This document shows, piece by piece, positions 8,734 to 17,767 of a stretch of 64,000 bases of DNA. Each line of letters begins with the position of its first letter. Position 1 is the stretch's first letter. The position numbers and the translations under genes were made by a program. Origin of the DNA: Halorussus aquaticus (GTDB lineage Archaea; Halobacteriota; Halobacteria; Halobacteriales; Haladaptataceae); assembly GCF_024218795.1 (NCBI RefSeq), contig NZ_CP100400.1:1426001-1490000 (forward strand), given 5' to 3'. Below the pieces are notes generated by a model. It searched no databases. It saw nothing but the letters and a program-made list of their open reading frames with translations, and was not told the DNA's origin.

Positions 8734-9276
8734 ATGAGTGACGACGCGAGCGCCACCGACCTGCGGGCGTACACCGTCCGCCTCGAACTCGTAGACGAAC
8801 CCGGCGAACTGTTGGGCGCGCTCGAACCCATCGCGGCCAACGGCGGCAACCTGCTCTCGGTGTTCCACGAGCGCGGGTCGCTCACACCGCGGGGACACAT
8901 CCCGGTCGAAGTGGACCTCGAGTGTCCGCCCGACCGGTTCGACGCCCTCGTCGCCGACCTCCGGGAGGCGGGCGTCAACGTGATTCAAGCGGGCGCGGAA
9001 CGCTACGGCGAGGAGGTGTCGATACTGCTCGTCGGCAACGTCATCGAGACCGACTTCTCCGAGACGCTCTCGTCCATCGAGTCGAAGGCCGACGCCTCGG
9101 TCTCCGACGTGTCGCTCTCCGCGCCCGGCGGAACCAGCGAGGTGGCCAGCGCTCGCCTCCGACTCGCGACCGAGACCGGCGCGACCGGCGAAGTGGTCAC
9201 GGCGGTGCGCGAGGTGGCCGACAGGAAGGACCTTCGCGTGGTCGAACCGCTCGCCGAACTGGAGGGGTCGGCGTGA
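8734..9276 (+). CDS. ACT-domain regulatory protein coupled to homoserine dehydrogenase
   Basis: 180 residues with two ACT-like halves. The first is clear: LELVDEPGELLGALEPIAAN with the Gly-containing ligand turn and GGNLLSVFHERG. The second, from about residue 92, is more divergent (VSILLVGNVIETDF). ACT domains bind amino acids and control enzymes of their synthesis. The stop codon overlaps the GTG start of hom (GTGA), so the two are translationally coupled. The dehydrogenase next door lacks its own ACT domain, so this looks like its detached feedback sensor (inference). A TATA-like CCTTATGC lies about 30 nt upstream. Confidence 0.85.
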   Translation: MSDDASATDLRAYTVRLELVDEPGELLGALEPIAANGGNLLSVFHERGSLTPRGHIPVEVDLECPPDRFDALVADLREAGVNVIQAGAERYGEEVSILLVGNVIETDFSETLSSIESKADASVSDVSLSAPGGTSEVASARLRLATETGATGEVVTAVREVADRKDLRVVEPLAELEGSA

Positions 9277-10217
9277 AATTAGCGATTCTCGGTGCGGGCG
9301 CGGTCGGCCGGTCGGTCGCCGACCTCGCGGGCGAGTACGGTCATCGCGTCACGGCGTTCGCTGACTCTACCGGTGCGGCGGTGGACGACGACGGTATCGA
9401 CGTCGCCGCGGCGCTCGCCGAGAAGAACGAGAGCGGGAGCGTCGGCCGATACGCCCCCGAGGACGCGCTCGACGCCGAGTACGACGTGCTGGTCGAAGCG
9501 ACGCCGACGACGCTCGGCGACGCCGAACCGGGATTCGGGCACGTCCGCGCGGCGCTCGAACGCGACAGCCACGTCGTGTTGGCAAACAAGGGACCCGTCG
9601 CCGAGCGGTACGCCGACCTCCGCGAACTCGAACGCAACAGCGAGGGGAAGGTCAGGTTCGAGGCGACGGTCGGCGGCGCGATTCCGGTCCTCTCGACCAT
9701 CGAGAACTACGGTCCGGACACCATCTCGGCAGCGCGCGGCGTCCTCAACGGGACCGCGAACTTCGTCCTCACGCGGATGGCCGCCGAGGGTCTGGGCTAC
9801 GAACACGTCCTCGCGGAGGCTCAGGACCTCGGCGTCGCGGAGGCCGACCCCTCCTTCGACGTGAACGGCACCGACGCGGCGCTCAAGTGCGTGATTCTGG
9901 CGAACGTCCTCGACGACGGCGCGTACTCGCTGGACGACGCCGACGTCGAGGGCATCGCGGAACTGCCGGGCAACGCGCTCGAACTCGCGGCCGAAGACGG
10001 GCGAACGATTCGACTCATCGGCGAGGCCACGCCACAGGGGGTCCGGGTCGGACCGCGACTCGTCCCCGAGAACGGAACCTTGGCCGTCTCGGGCACGCGC
10101 AACATCGTCCAACTGGAGACCGACCACGCGGGGCGACTCAACCTGAGCGGTCGCGGGGCGGGCGGCCCGGAGACGGCGACCGCCGTCCTCGCCGACGTGA
10201 ATCGGCTTCGAGACTGA
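9273..10217 (+). CDS. hom: Homoserine dehydrogenase
   Basis: 314 residues from a GTG that overlaps the ACT gene stop by 4 nt; the frame is open further upstream but those residues are a shadow of the ACT gene. The Rossmann motif LAILGAGAVGRSVADLAGEYG is at the very N-terminus, NKGPVAERY carries a conserved lysine of the family, and VLNGTANFVLTRM and EADPSFDVNGTDAALK match the substrate-binding region. It reduces aspartate semialdehyde to homoserine on the way to threonine and methionine. The protein ends after the catalytic domain with no fused ACT domain, which explains the separate upstream gene. Confidence 0.95.
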   Translation: MKLAILGAGAVGRSVADLAGEYGHRVTAFADSTGAAVDDDGIDVAAALAEKNESGSVGRYAPEDALDAEYDVLVEATPTTLGDAEPGFGHVRAALERDSHVVLANKGPVAERYADLRELERNSEGKVRFEATVGGAIPVLSTIENYGPDTISAARGVLNGTANFVLTRMAAEGLGYEHVLAEAQDLGVAEADPSFDVNGTDAALKCVILANVLDDGAYSLDDADVEGIAELPGNALELAAEDGRTIRLIGEATPQGVRVGPRLVPENGTLAVSGTRNIVQLETDHAGRLNLSGRGAGGPETATAVLADVNRLRD

Positions 10218-10354
10218 ACCGTTCGGCGGCTCCGACGCCAGTTCGTTTCGGTCACTGATTCCGATTGATTTCCCCGCGTTCTCCCAAAATCGTGCGATGG
10301 TCTACCAATAACCGCAGTAGGGCGTCGGGGTGGGTAGCATAGCGTATCGAAATG

Positions 10355-10362
10355 GTTTTAAC
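10355..10362 (+). promoter_or_regulatory. Probable TATA box of tuf-rpsJ
   Basis: GTTTTAAC, preceded by purine-rich ATCGAAATG, lies 50 nt ahead of the EF-1alpha ATG at 10412. This predicts a 5' leader of roughly 25 nt. An in-frame start at 10352 would overlap the box itself, which favours the 10412 start. Confidence 0.45.
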
Positions 10363-10411
10363 CGCTTCTGCCAAAAGATTCCGACAGAGCGCGTCTGCGC
10401 GTGAGATACAA

Positions 10412-11680
10412 ATGAGCGAAGACAAACCGCACCAGAACTTGGCCATCATCGGCCACGTTGACCACGGAAAGAGTACGCTGGTCGGGCGACTCCTCTACGA
10501 GACGGGGAGCGTACCCGAGCACGTCATCGAACAGCACAAGGAAGAGGCCGAGGAGAAGGGCAAGGGCGGCTTCGAGTTCGCCTACGTCATGGACAACCTC
10601 GCCGAAGAGCGAGAGCGCGGTGTCACCATCGACATCGCCCACCAAGAGTTCGACACCGACGAATACTACTTCACTATCGTCGACTGTCCGGGCCACCGCG
10701 ACTTCGTGAAGAACATGATCACGGGCGCGTCTCAGGCCGACAACGCCGTCCTCGTCGTCGCCGCCGACGACGGTGTCGCGCCCCAGACCCAGGAGCACGT
10801 CTTCCTGGCTCGCACTCTCGGTATCAACGAACTCATCGTCGGTGTCAACAAGATGGACATCGTCGATTACAAGGAGTCCACCTACAAAGAGGTAGTCTCC
10901 GAAGTCAAGGACCTGCTCAAGCAGGTGCAGTTCAACACCGACGACGCCGAGTTCATCCCGATTTCGGCGTTCGAGGGCGACAACATCGCCGAGCGGTCGG
11001 ACAACACCGACTGGTACGACGGCGAGATTCTGCTCGAGGCTCTCAACAACCTCGAAGCCCCCGAACCGCCGACGGACGCCGACCTCCGCCTCCCGATTCA
11101 GGACGTCTACACGATTTCGGGCATCGGTACGGTCCCGGTCGGACGCGTCGAGACGGGTCTGCTGAACACGGGCGACAACGTGTCGTTCCAGCCCAGCGAC
11201 GTGGGCGGCGAGGTCAAGACCATCGAGATGCACCACGAGGAGGTCCCGCAGGCCGAACCCGGTGACAACGTCGGGTTCAACGTCCGCGGCATCGGCAAGG
11301 ACGACATCCGCCGTGGCGACGTCTGCGGCCCGGCCGACGACCCGCCGTCGGTCGCCGAGACGTTCACGGCCCAGATCGTCGTGATGCAGCACCCGAGCGT
11401 CATCACGGACGGCTACACGCCGGTCTTCCACGCCCACACGGCGCAGGTCGCGTGTACCATCGAGTCCATCGACGCGAAGATCGACCCCTCGTCCGGCGAA
11501 GTCGCCGAGGAGAACCCCGACTTCATCCAGTCCGGCGACGCCGCGAAGGTGACCGTCCGACCGCAAAAGCCGCTCAGCATCGAGCCGGCCTCGGAGATTC
11601 CGGAACTCGGTAGTTTCGCCATCCGCGACATGGGCCAGACCATCGCGGCCGGTCAGGTCCTCAGCGTCAACGAGCCATAA
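10412..11680 (+). CDS. tuf: Translation elongation factor aEF-1alpha
   Basis: 422 residues starting [21 protein letters not shown]1 is GHVDHGKST at about residues 14-22; G3 ([12 protein letters not shown]) and G4 (NKMD) follow, and the two beta-barrel domains are complete to the C-terminal [14 protein letters not shown]. It delivers aminoacyl-tRNA to the ribosome as a GTP complex. uS10 starts 3 nt after its stop, the conserved archaeal pair. Confidence 0.99.
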   Translation: MSEDKPHQNLAIIGHVDHGKSTLVGRLLYETGSVPEHVIEQHKEEAEEKGKGGFEFAYVMDNLAEERERGVTIDIAHQEFDTDEYYFTIVDCPGHRDFVKNMITGASQADNAVLVVAADDGVAPQTQEHVFLARTLGINELIVGVNKMDIVDYKESTYKEVVSEVKDLLKQVQFNTDDAEFIPISAFEGDNIAERSDNTDWYDGEILLEALNNLEAPEPPTDADLRLPIQDVYTISGIGTVPVGRVETGLLNTGDNVSFQPSDVGGEVKTIEMHHEEVPQAEPGDNVGFNVRGIGKDDIRRGDVCGPADDPPSVAETFTAQIVVMQHPSVITDGYTPVFHAHTAQVACTIESIDAKIDPSSGEVAEENPDFIQSGDAAKVTVRPQKPLSIEPASEIPELGSFAIRDMGQTIAAGQVLSVNEP

Positions 11681-11683
11681 CGC

Positions 11684-11992
11684 ATGCAGCAAGCACGCGT
11701 CCGACTGGCGGGAACCAGTCCCGAAGATCTCGACGACATCTGCGACGACGTTCGCGAAATCGCGAACAAGACGGGTGTCTCGCTGTCGGGTCCCATCCCG
11801 CTACCGACCAAGACGCTGGAGGTACCCACCCGCAAGTCCCCCGACGGTGAGGGGACCGCGACGTGGGAACACTGGGAGATGCGCGTCCACAAGCGTCTCA
11901 TCGACATCGACGCCGACGAACGCGCGCTCCGTCAGCTCATGCGGATTCAGGTTCCGAACGACGTGAGCATCGAAATCGTCCTCGAGGACTGA
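11684..11992 (+). CDS. rpsJ: 30S ribosomal protein uS10
   Basis: 102 residues, full length for archaeal uS10. The RNA-contacting loop with [20 protein letters not shown] and the [14 protein letters not shown] segment match the family. It is part of the small-subunit head. It is co-transcribed with tuf (3-nt gap), and the unit ends before a T-loop inverted repeat at 12112-12126. Confidence 0.98.
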   Translation: MQQARVRLAGTSPEDLDDICDDVREIANKTGVSLSGPIPLPTKTLEVPTRKSPDGEGTATWEHWEMRVHKRLIDIDADERALRQLMRIQVPNDVSIEIVLED

Positions 11993-12111
11993 GCGACGAG
12001 GCGTTCGCCTCGTTGCTGTCAGTTCGAGGAAGTTCGCACCCGCCGTTCGACCGGCGGCCTTCTCCATTTCTTCGCTTCGACCAGCCGCGCACGCGCGACG
12101 CGAACGCTCCC

Positions 12112-12126
12112 CGGTCTTTTTGACCG
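12112..12126 (+). terminator. Short hairpin with T5 loop downstream of tuf-rpsJ
   Basis: A perfect 5-bp inverted repeat CGGTC/GACCG encloses five T residues, 120 nt after the rpsJ stop. The T-run itself is the plausible archaeal termination signal; the flanking symmetry may be incidental. No gene lies between rpsJ and this point. Confidence 0.35.
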
Positions 12127-12226
12127 CGCCGGACGAATCGGCGTGCGTGCAGCGGCCGACGCGAGCGGTTCGACGACGTTTCGTCCCGACGACCGACTGG
12201 TCTCTCGCTCGCGGGAGGCGGTCGCC

Positions 12227-12853
12227 GTGAGCTATCGGTACTACGACCCGGAGGGTGCCGAGGGTGGACGGTCGGGACGACTCGCTGGCAGTCCGACGGT
12301 CCAGACGCTCGCGGTGTTCCTGCTGGTCTTCGCCGTCCAGACCGTCGTCGGGTTCGTCTCCCGACGACTCGCGTTCGGATTGTTCGTCCTCGCGCCACCG
12401 GTGTCGGTCCGGCCGTGGACCCTGCTCGCCAGCGTCTACGCTCACGACGGTCTCACGCATCTCCTCTCGAACGCCGTGGTTCTCGTGCTGGTCGGCTTCG
12501 CCGTCGAGCGCGTGACGTCTACGTGGCGGTTCCACGGCTTCTTCGCTGGCGTCGGGATGCTCGCAGGTCTCTCACAGGTGGCGGTCACGGGACTGCTCGG
12601 TCGGCCGACTCCGGTTCTCGGTGCGAGCGGTGCGGTCTTCGGTCTCCTCGGCTACGTGCTCGCGGGCAACCCCGTCACCGACGCGGTGTTGGGGTGGCTC
12701 CCGCTCGGCGGCCGGGCGCGCGTCGCGCTCCTGTTGGCGGTGGCCGCGGGCGCGACGCTGCTCACCGCCGCGCCGGGCGTGGCGCTGGTCGCTCACTTCA
12801 CCGGCCTCGCGCTCGGTCTCGCGGCCGGGCGGGTCAGACTCCTCCGAGTGTGA
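12227..12853 (+). CDS. Rhomboid family intramembrane serine protease
   Basis: About 208 residues if started at the GTG at 12227 (VSYRYYDPEG); an earlier GTG at 12143 adds a 28-residue polar leader. Rhomboid signatures are complete: the H-x3-H-x3-N helix in HDGLTHLLSNAVV, the catalytic serine in GASGAVFGLLGY, and the catalytic histidine in HFTGLALGLAAG. Six hydrophobic segments are visible. Rhomboids cleave transmembrane helices of other membrane proteins; in haloarchaea they have been linked to surface glycoprotein processing. It is a single gene between the tuf operon and tRNA-Ala. Confidence 0.93.
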   Translation: MSYRYYDPEGAEGGRSGRLAGSPTVQTLAVFLLVFAVQTVVGFVSRRLAFGLFVLAPPVSVRPWTLLASVYAHDGLTHLLSNAVVLVLVGFAVERVTSTWRFHGFFAGVGMLAGLSQVAVTGLLGRPTPVLGASGAVFGLLGYVLAGNPVTDAVLGWLPLGGRARVALLLAVAAGATLLTAAPGVALVAHFTGLALGLAAGRVRLLRV

Positions 12854-12910
12854 CGCGCGGTCTTTACACGTCGCCGAAATCGCTCCGCCGCGCCCGCCCC
12901 GAAACATAAG

Positions 12911-12920
12911 GTTCTAATAA
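12911..12920 (+). promoter_or_regulatory. Probable TATA box of tRNA-Ala
   Basis: GTTCTAATAA stands out in GC-rich surroundings about 30-39 nt upstream of the tRNA 5' end, the expected distance for archaeal stable-RNA promoters. Confidence 0.4.
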
Positions 12921-12949
12921 GTGGGCGCGTTACGAACTACTGCGTTCGA

Positions 12950-13021
12950 GGGCTCGTAGATCAGCGGTAGATCGCTTCCTTCGCAAGGAAGAGGCCCTGG
13001 GTTCAAATCCCAGCGAGTCCA
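12950..13021 (+). tRNA. tRNA-Ala (anticodon CGC)
   Basis: A 72-nt cloverleaf can be folded by eye. The acceptor GGGCTCG pairs with CGAGTCC and includes G3:U70, the alanine identity pair. The D arm is GATC/GATC, the anticodon stem CTTCC/GGAAG, and the loop TTCGCAA gives anticodon CGC for GCG codons. The T arm holds GTTCAAATC. The discriminator base is A and CCA is not encoded. No intron is present. The last bases are copied again 83 nt downstream. Confidence 0.95.
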
Positions 13022-13106
13022 CTTCTTTCGGTTCACTTCGTTCGCTCCAGTCAGCGGACTCGCCGACCTTCGCGAACTGCGTTCGCTCAGTCCCAGCGAG
13101 TCCACT
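13008..13106. repeat. Partial tRNA 3'-end direct repeat, att-like
   Basis: The 16 bases TCCCAGCGAGTCCACT spanning the end of tRNA-Ala (13008-13023) recur exactly at 13091-13106. Integrases that target tRNA genes leave such copies of the tRNA 3' end as the distal att site. The 67 bases between them hold no gene, so if this is an att pair the element is gone or was reduced to a scar. Chance duplication or local slippage is the alternative. Confidence 0.5.
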
Positions 13107-13237
13107 CCGATTCTGTCGGTCACGAACAGCGCGACAGTGACCGAGCTATCGGTCCCCTCACGAATTCTCCAAGTCCGACACTCTCCCTCGACCAGCGGAC
13201 GCAGCGAGGGACTCCGTCGATTGCGCGTCTTCCGTCG

Positions 13238-13633
13238 CTACGATTCCTCCCGTGCCGGGAGTCCGCCTTGTTCTATCCACGCCTCGACAGCATCACCGAG
13301 GTCGAACAGGCTATCCCTTTCAGAGGCTTCGATAGAGACGAACACGCCGAAGTGCCCGGCGACTGGAAATTGGAGCGCAATCGCATCGTCCATTTCACAG
13401 ATAATCTGTCGAACCTTTCCCGCGTGAGTCACGTCCGCCAGTTGCTGCTTCCCGAGCGCGAACACGATGAGTTCCCGCCGAAGCGTCACTATCTCTGCCG
13501 GAGTGTACTGTCGGTCGAGGTCCTCACGGAGATACAGGTGTTCGAACTCGGTCTCTGTATAGACTGCGGCTATTCGTAGCGCGTCGCCGACTTCTCTTCG
13601 ACACATCTCCGTGAGTCCGAGCGACTGAGTCAT
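13238..13633 (-). CDS. Small haloarchaeal protein, DUF7522-like
   Basis: 131 residues, soluble and acidic. The segment FEHLYLREDLDRQYTPAEIV and the later VSIEASERDSLFDLGDAV resemble a haloarchaeal family of unknown function that I associate with DUF7522; the assignment is from memory of the pattern and is tentative. No catalytic motif or membrane span is visible. It lies just beyond the tRNA-Ala repeat and its lower codon bias compared with neighbouring genes would fit acquired DNA. Confidence 0.65.
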   Translation of the reverse strand: MTQSLGLTEMCRREVGDALRIAAVYTETEFEHLYLREDLDRQYTPAEIVTLRRELIVFALGKQQLADVTHAGKVRQIICEMDDAIALQFPVAGHFGVFVSIEASERDSLFDLGDAVEAWIEQGGLPAREES

Positions 13634-13945
13634 ACCAGTAGTACAGTCTCCACGTCATTGGTTGTGATTGTTTGCCACTCTCGTGGGACGGTCGAATAGA
13701 AGATTAGCAACGATGGAGCGAGTCGCCGCCCACTACCGTTCGTCGAGGAACGCGTCACGGTGTCCGACGAGGACACTCGTATTGGGGCACCGACGGGGCG
13801 GTTCGAGTGTTTGGTACGCTGACCCCCACGCTCGCTTCCGATGCGATAGGTCCCTCGACGGCACTGCGATTGCGAGGGAACGGGTCGGTCGGACGTCCCG
13901 CCTCACTTCGACCGAAGCGTCCGACCGTGAACTCCACCTACCGCG
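13634..13945. other. Gene-free region with a bulged inverted repeat
   Basis: No convincing gene is present in these 312 bases. The notable feature is an inverted repeat, CGGTCGGACG at 13886-13895 and CGTCCGACCG at 13918-13927, with a second short stem CTTCG/CGAAG (13906-13917) nested inside it. It lies 19 nt beyond the stop of the GH3 gene when read on the minus strand, so it may act in 3'-end formation or RNA stability. It is not followed by a T-run. Confidence 0.4.
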
Positions 13946-16504
13946 TCACTCCGAGTCCGGCCCCGTTCTGAAGCGCGAGAACACGTCGCCGAGGCTGTTC
14001 TTCCCGTTTCCGCGGCCTCGGCCCCTGCCCGACCGTCCGTGGGTGATGTTCGAATCCGTGACGCCCCCGGTCCGCTGGACCGACAGCGTCGCGGTCGGGC
14101 CGTCCTGTCCGACCGTCAACTCGTAGTCGCCCGCTTCGACCACCTTGGGACGGAGCGCCAGCACGTCGTCGGGCACGACTTCGAGCGTCGAGAGGTCGAG
14201 TTCGACCTCGACGCGCTCGGTCTGGCCGGGGTCCAGCGAGACGCGCTCGTAGCCCATCAGTCGGCGTCTGGGCTGGAGGACCGACCCGTACGACTGAGTG
14301 TTGTACACCTCGACCACGTGGTCACCGGCCGCGTCCCCGGTGTTGGTCACGTCCACGCGAGCGGTCACGCTCGACTGCTTGGACGGGTCCGAGACGCTCC
14401 CCGGCGAGACCGACACGTTTCCGTACTCGAAGTCGGTGTACGAGAGTCCGTGACCGAACTCGTACAGCGCCGTGTTGTCGGCCCCTCCCGTGCTCGTCGG
14501 CGGCGCGCGGTCGTACTGCACCGGCACCGTGCCGACGTTCTGCGGCCAACTGAACGCGAGTTTGCCCGACGGGTTGTACTCGCCGACGAGCGCGTCGGCG
14601 ATGGCGACGCCGCCGTCGCTGCCGGGTTGCCCGGCGAACAGCAGCGCGTCGAGCATGTCGTGGGTCTCGGGCGACCCCCGGGGACTCCCGGCGAGCATGA
14701 CGCCGACGACGGGCGTGTCGTCGCCGGTCTCCTCGTTCACCACACTCAGAAGTTCTCGCTGCGCTGCGTCGAGTTCTAGGTCGTCTCGGTCGCCGAACCC
14801 TTCGTTGTGCGGTCCCTCGCCGAGGACCACCACGACCGCGTCCGAGTTCGGCGCGGCCGACCGCACCTTGCGCTCCTGCTCGTCGGTGAACTCGAAGTTG
14901 CCGTTCGCGTCGGTCTGTTCGCCCGACCACCACCGCTGGTTGTCGAACGAGGTGGGGACGTGCGTGACGTTCGCGAATCGGTCGCGGAGTTCGTCGGCCA
15001 CGAGGCTCTGGCGCGGGAACGGTCCGCCCGCGCTCGGTCCCTGCCAGCCGAGCGTCCACCCGCCGTGTTGCATCAGCGGGCGAGTGTTGTTGCCGTTCTC
15101 GTCCACCCCGGGACCGGTGAGCAGGACGTTCTCGCTCCCGGACAGCGGGAGGGCGTCGTTCTCGTTCGTGAGGAGGACGAGCGACTCCTTGGCGAGTTTC
15201 TCGGAGGTCTCTTGTGCCCCGCCCAGCGCGTCCGAGAGCCGGGACTCGTCTACCGTCGGTCGGTCGAACAGGCCGAGGTCCGCCTTGAGCGCGAGAATCC
15301 GCCGGACGGCGTCGTCGATGCGCTTGCGCTTTATCTCGCCGTCCCGAACGAGACTGACGACCGTGTCGATGTACTCGACCGGACCCGGGGCCGTGCCGCC
15401 GTCGCCTATCATGTACATGTCGATACCGGCGTTGATGGCCTCCTTGGTCGCCTGCCGGAAGTCGGGCGCGTAGTCGTGGTTGCTCAGCATCCGGTAGATG
15501 TCGTCCCAGTCGGAGATGATGACGCCCTCGAAGCCGTACGCCTCGCGCAGCACCCGCATGAGTAGCCAACTCGACGCGTGAGCCGGTTTTCCGTTGACAG
15601 CGCCGCTGTTGACCATCACCGTCCCCGGGTCGGCGTCGAGCGCCTCCTTGTAGGGCGGGAGGAGATTCGTCCGGAGGTCGCGCAACGAGGTGTCCGCGGG
15701 GGCGCGGTCGTTGCCGTTGTTGGGAACGGAGTACCCGGCGAAGTGCTTGACCGTGGACGTGAGGCGGTCGGCGCTCTCTAGCGCCTCCACGCGCGCCCGG
15801 GACACCTCGCCCTCTATCGTCGGGTCCTCGCTGATGCCCTCGTAGAACCGGCCCCAGCGCGGGTCGCGCTGGAGGTCCGTCGTGGGCGCGAACGTCCAGT
15901 GGGCACCCATCGCGGCCGTGGACTCGGCGGTGTGTCTCTCGGCCTCACGGACGAGGTCCGCGTCCCGCGCCGCCCCCATGTTCATGCGCTGGGGGAGCGC
16001 GGTCGCGCCTTCGAGCAGTCCGTTACCGTGCGTGGCGTCCACGCCCCAGAGGAACGGGATGTCGTGGGACGCGTTCTCCAGATTGTACTCCTGAAGCGCG
16101 TTGATGCCTTTCACCACGGTCTCCCCGTCGTGGGACGGCGGTGCCGCGCCGCCCGAGAGGACGCTCCCGACGCCGAGTTCTGTGAAGAGTTCGCCGACCG
16201 TGTCCACTCCGAAGTTGTCGGGCACGTTCGACCCGTCGGGTTCGGGTTCGAACGAACCGATGGCCACCTGCGTCATCTGGGCGACCTTCTGTTCGAGCGT
16301 GAGTTCGCGGAGGCGTTTCTCGACGTTCACGCCGGTTCGTGCGGCGACGCGCTCCGCGCTCGTCCCCATCGCCGCGCCTCCCGCGGCGGCCCCCGTGGCC
16401 TTCATAAACGTTCGACGGGACGACTTCGACGCGGGTTCGCCGTCGGCCGCCGAACTCTCGGGCGGGTTCTGTTCTTCAACTCCGTCTGATGAATCACTCT
16501 GCAT
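13946..16504 (-). CDS. Tat-exported glycoside hydrolase family 3 (beta-glucosidase)
   Basis: About 852 residues starting MQSDSSDGVEEQ. An ATG 24 nt earlier would sit almost on the promoter, so the later start is preferred. The Tat signal is SRRTFMKATGAAAGGAAM. The GH3 N-terminal barrel follows (LTLEQKVAQMTQ, KHFAGYSVPNNG) with the nucleophile region GVIISDWDDIYRM, then the GH3 C-terminal sandwich (LLTNENDALPLSG) and an Fn3-like domain (TNTGDAAGDHVVEVY). It should hydrolyse beta-glucosides outside the cell, releasing glucose. A single gene; the ROK kinase lies about 5 kb away. Confidence 0.93.
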   Translation of the reverse strand: MQSDSSDGVEEQNPPESSAADGEPASKSSRRTFMKATGAAAGGAAMGTSAERVAARTGVNVEKRLRELTLEQKVAQMTQVAIGSFEPEPDGSNVPDNFGVDTVGELFTELGVGSVLSGGAAPPSHDGETVVKGINALQEYNLENASHDIPFLWGVDATHGNGLLEGATALPQRMNMGAARDADLVREAERHTAESTAAMGAHWTFAPTTDLQRDPRWGRFYEGISEDPTIEGEVSRARVEALESADRLTSTVKHFAGYSVPNNGNDRAPADTSLRDLRTNLLPPYKEALDADPGTVMVNSGAVNGKPAHASSWLLMRVLREAYGFEGVIISDWDDIYRMLSNHDYAPDFRQATKEAINAGIDMYMIGDGGTAPGPVEYIDTVVSLVRDGEIKRKRIDDAVRRILALKADLGLFDRPTVDESRLSDALGGAQETSEKLAKESLVLLTNENDALPLSGSENVLLTGPGVDENGNNTRPLMQHGGWTLGWQGPSAGGPFPRQSLVADELRDRFANVTHVPTSFDNQRWWSGEQTDANGNFEFTDEQERKVRSAAPNSDAVVVVLGEGPHNEGFGDRDDLELDAAQRELLSVVNEETGDDTPVVGVMLAGSPRGSPETHDMLDALLFAGQPGSDGGVAIADALVGEYNPSGKLAFSWPQNVGTVPVQYDRAPPTSTGGADNTALYEFGHGLSYTDFEYGNVSVSPGSVSDPSKQSSVTARVDVTNTGDAAGDHVVEVYNTQSYGSVLQPRRRLMGYERVSLDPGQTERVEVELDLSTLEVVPDDVLALRPKVVEAGDYELTVGQDGPTATLSVQRTGGVTDSNITHGRSGRGRGRGNGKNSLGDVFSRFRTGPDSE

Positions 16505-16534
16505 GAGACTGTAACTAACATATTTCACATTTGA

Positions 16535-16547
16535 GTTAAGATTTTTG
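16535..16547 (-). promoter_or_regulatory. AT-rich promoter of the GH3 gene
   Basis: Read on the minus strand, CAAAAATCTTAAC is a strong TATA-like element in an AT-rich island, 31-43 nt ahead of the preferred start at 16504. This places the transcription start a few bases upstream of the ATG and argues against the alternative ATG at 16528. Confidence 0.5.
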
Positions 16548-16721
16548 TAATAGTAATTGATAGTAATGGTTCGATGGGGTGCAACCGGGGCGTCTCACCG
16601 CTCCGACTCCGCCTCGGCCCCCGACCGCGCTGGTGTGACCGGCGCATCGCTGAGCGGCGTCAGACGCACGTCGTACGGCGAAACACAGGCTTTACCACAC
16701 ATGAACGTAAGGAAAAGCACG

Positions 16722-17711
16722 ATGAGTCTCAGGTGTTCGCTCCTCGGCCACAGTTACGGGGAGGCAGAAATCGAACGGGAACGCGAGGAGCAGGGAAGCG
16801 AAGTCGTGGTCACCGTCCGGGAGTTCGAGGAGTGCGAGCGGTGCGGCGACCGGAAGGTCGTCACCGAGAACAAGGAAGTCACCGCGCTCGACTCGCCCGC
16901 CCCGGACCTCGAATCCGCGGCGGAAGCGGAGTCGGCGGCGAGCGCAGGGGCCGAAGGGGGTTCGGACACGAACGGGCAGTCCGACGTGAGCGTCGCTCCC
17001 GGCGCGAGTGCCGGTCCCGACTCGACCGCGAGTCCCGACGTCGGAGTCGATGCACCCGCGGACGGAGACGACGCCGAAATCATCGGGGGTTCGTCCGCCT
17101 CGGACGAGTCGTCCGGTTCGGTCGCGTCCTCCGCGTCCACGTCCGCCGACGATACGGACGGCAGCACTGACACCGGGGACGACCTCGACCCGTCGCAGTC
17201 CGCGGCCGACGACGACGGCGTCATTCTGGACGACGACGGGGAACCGTCCGAGGGCGACCGCACGCCCGGCGAGTGGCCCGACGCCGAGACCACCCACCCG
17301 GCGGAGACCGAACAGGGCGGGTCCGGCGACTGGCCCGCCGTCGGCCGGGAGGACGAAGGGTACGACGCCGAACCCGACGACGGTTCGAACGCCGACGTGG
17401 AGTTCGGCGGCGGACTCACCCCGGAGTCCGCGTCCGGCGTGGCCGACGACGAGACGGAGGAAGTCGAGTTCGTCAACGCCGACGGCGACACCCTCCGGGC
17501 ACAGGACGGTGCCGAGAGCAACACCGAACTCTCGTCGGGCATCTCCGCGGGCGCGGAAGCGCCCTCGCTCTCGGGTCCGGCCGACGACCCCGACGTGGAC
17601 GCCGAGTTCGTCTGCCCCGAGTGCGACTACCGCGCGAGCGTCGCCGGGTCGTCGCTCCGCGCGGGCGACATCTGTCCCGAGTGCGCTCGGGGGTACCTCG
17701 CGCAGGAATAG
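16722..17711 (+). CDS. Acidic protein with terminal zinc ribbons (DUF7093-like)
   Basis: 329 residues from MSLRCSLLGHSYGEAEIER. The N-terminal 60 residues hold Cys/His pairs (RCSLLGH, CERCGDRK) typical of a small zinc-binding fold. About 230 residues follow of Asp/Glu/Ser/Gly-rich low-complexity sequence with no hydrophobic core. A C-terminal zinc ribbon (CPECDYRA ... CPECARGYL) ends the protein. The N-terminus resembles a haloarchaeal family I know as DUF7093. The function is unknown; the layout suggests two binding modules on a disordered tether. Longer starts upstream look non-coding. Confidence 0.8.
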   Translation: MSLRCSLLGHSYGEAEIEREREEQGSEVVVTVREFEECERCGDRKVVTENKEVTALDSPAPDLESAAEAESAASAGAEGGSDTNGQSDVSVAPGASAGPDSTASPDVGVDAPADGDDAEIIGGSSASDESSGSVASSASTSADDTDGSTDTGDDLDPSQSAADDDGVILDDDGEPSEGDRTPGEWPDAETTHPAETEQGGSGDWPAVGREDEGYDAEPDDGSNADVEFGGGLTPESASGVADDETEEVEFVNADGDTLRAQDGAESNTELSSGISAGAEAPSLSGPADDPDVDAEFVCPECDYRASVAGSSLRAGDICPECARGYLAQE

Positions 17712-17767
17712 AAAGACGGATTAAAGCGAACGAAACGTCGGATTCAAGAAGGAGAACGACGCGAAAA

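Noticed and set aside
13755..13937. Short minus-strand frame of 60 codons between DUF7522-like and GH3
   Set aside because: Composition is not haloarchaeal-coding and it lies over an inverted repeat; no promoter is seen.
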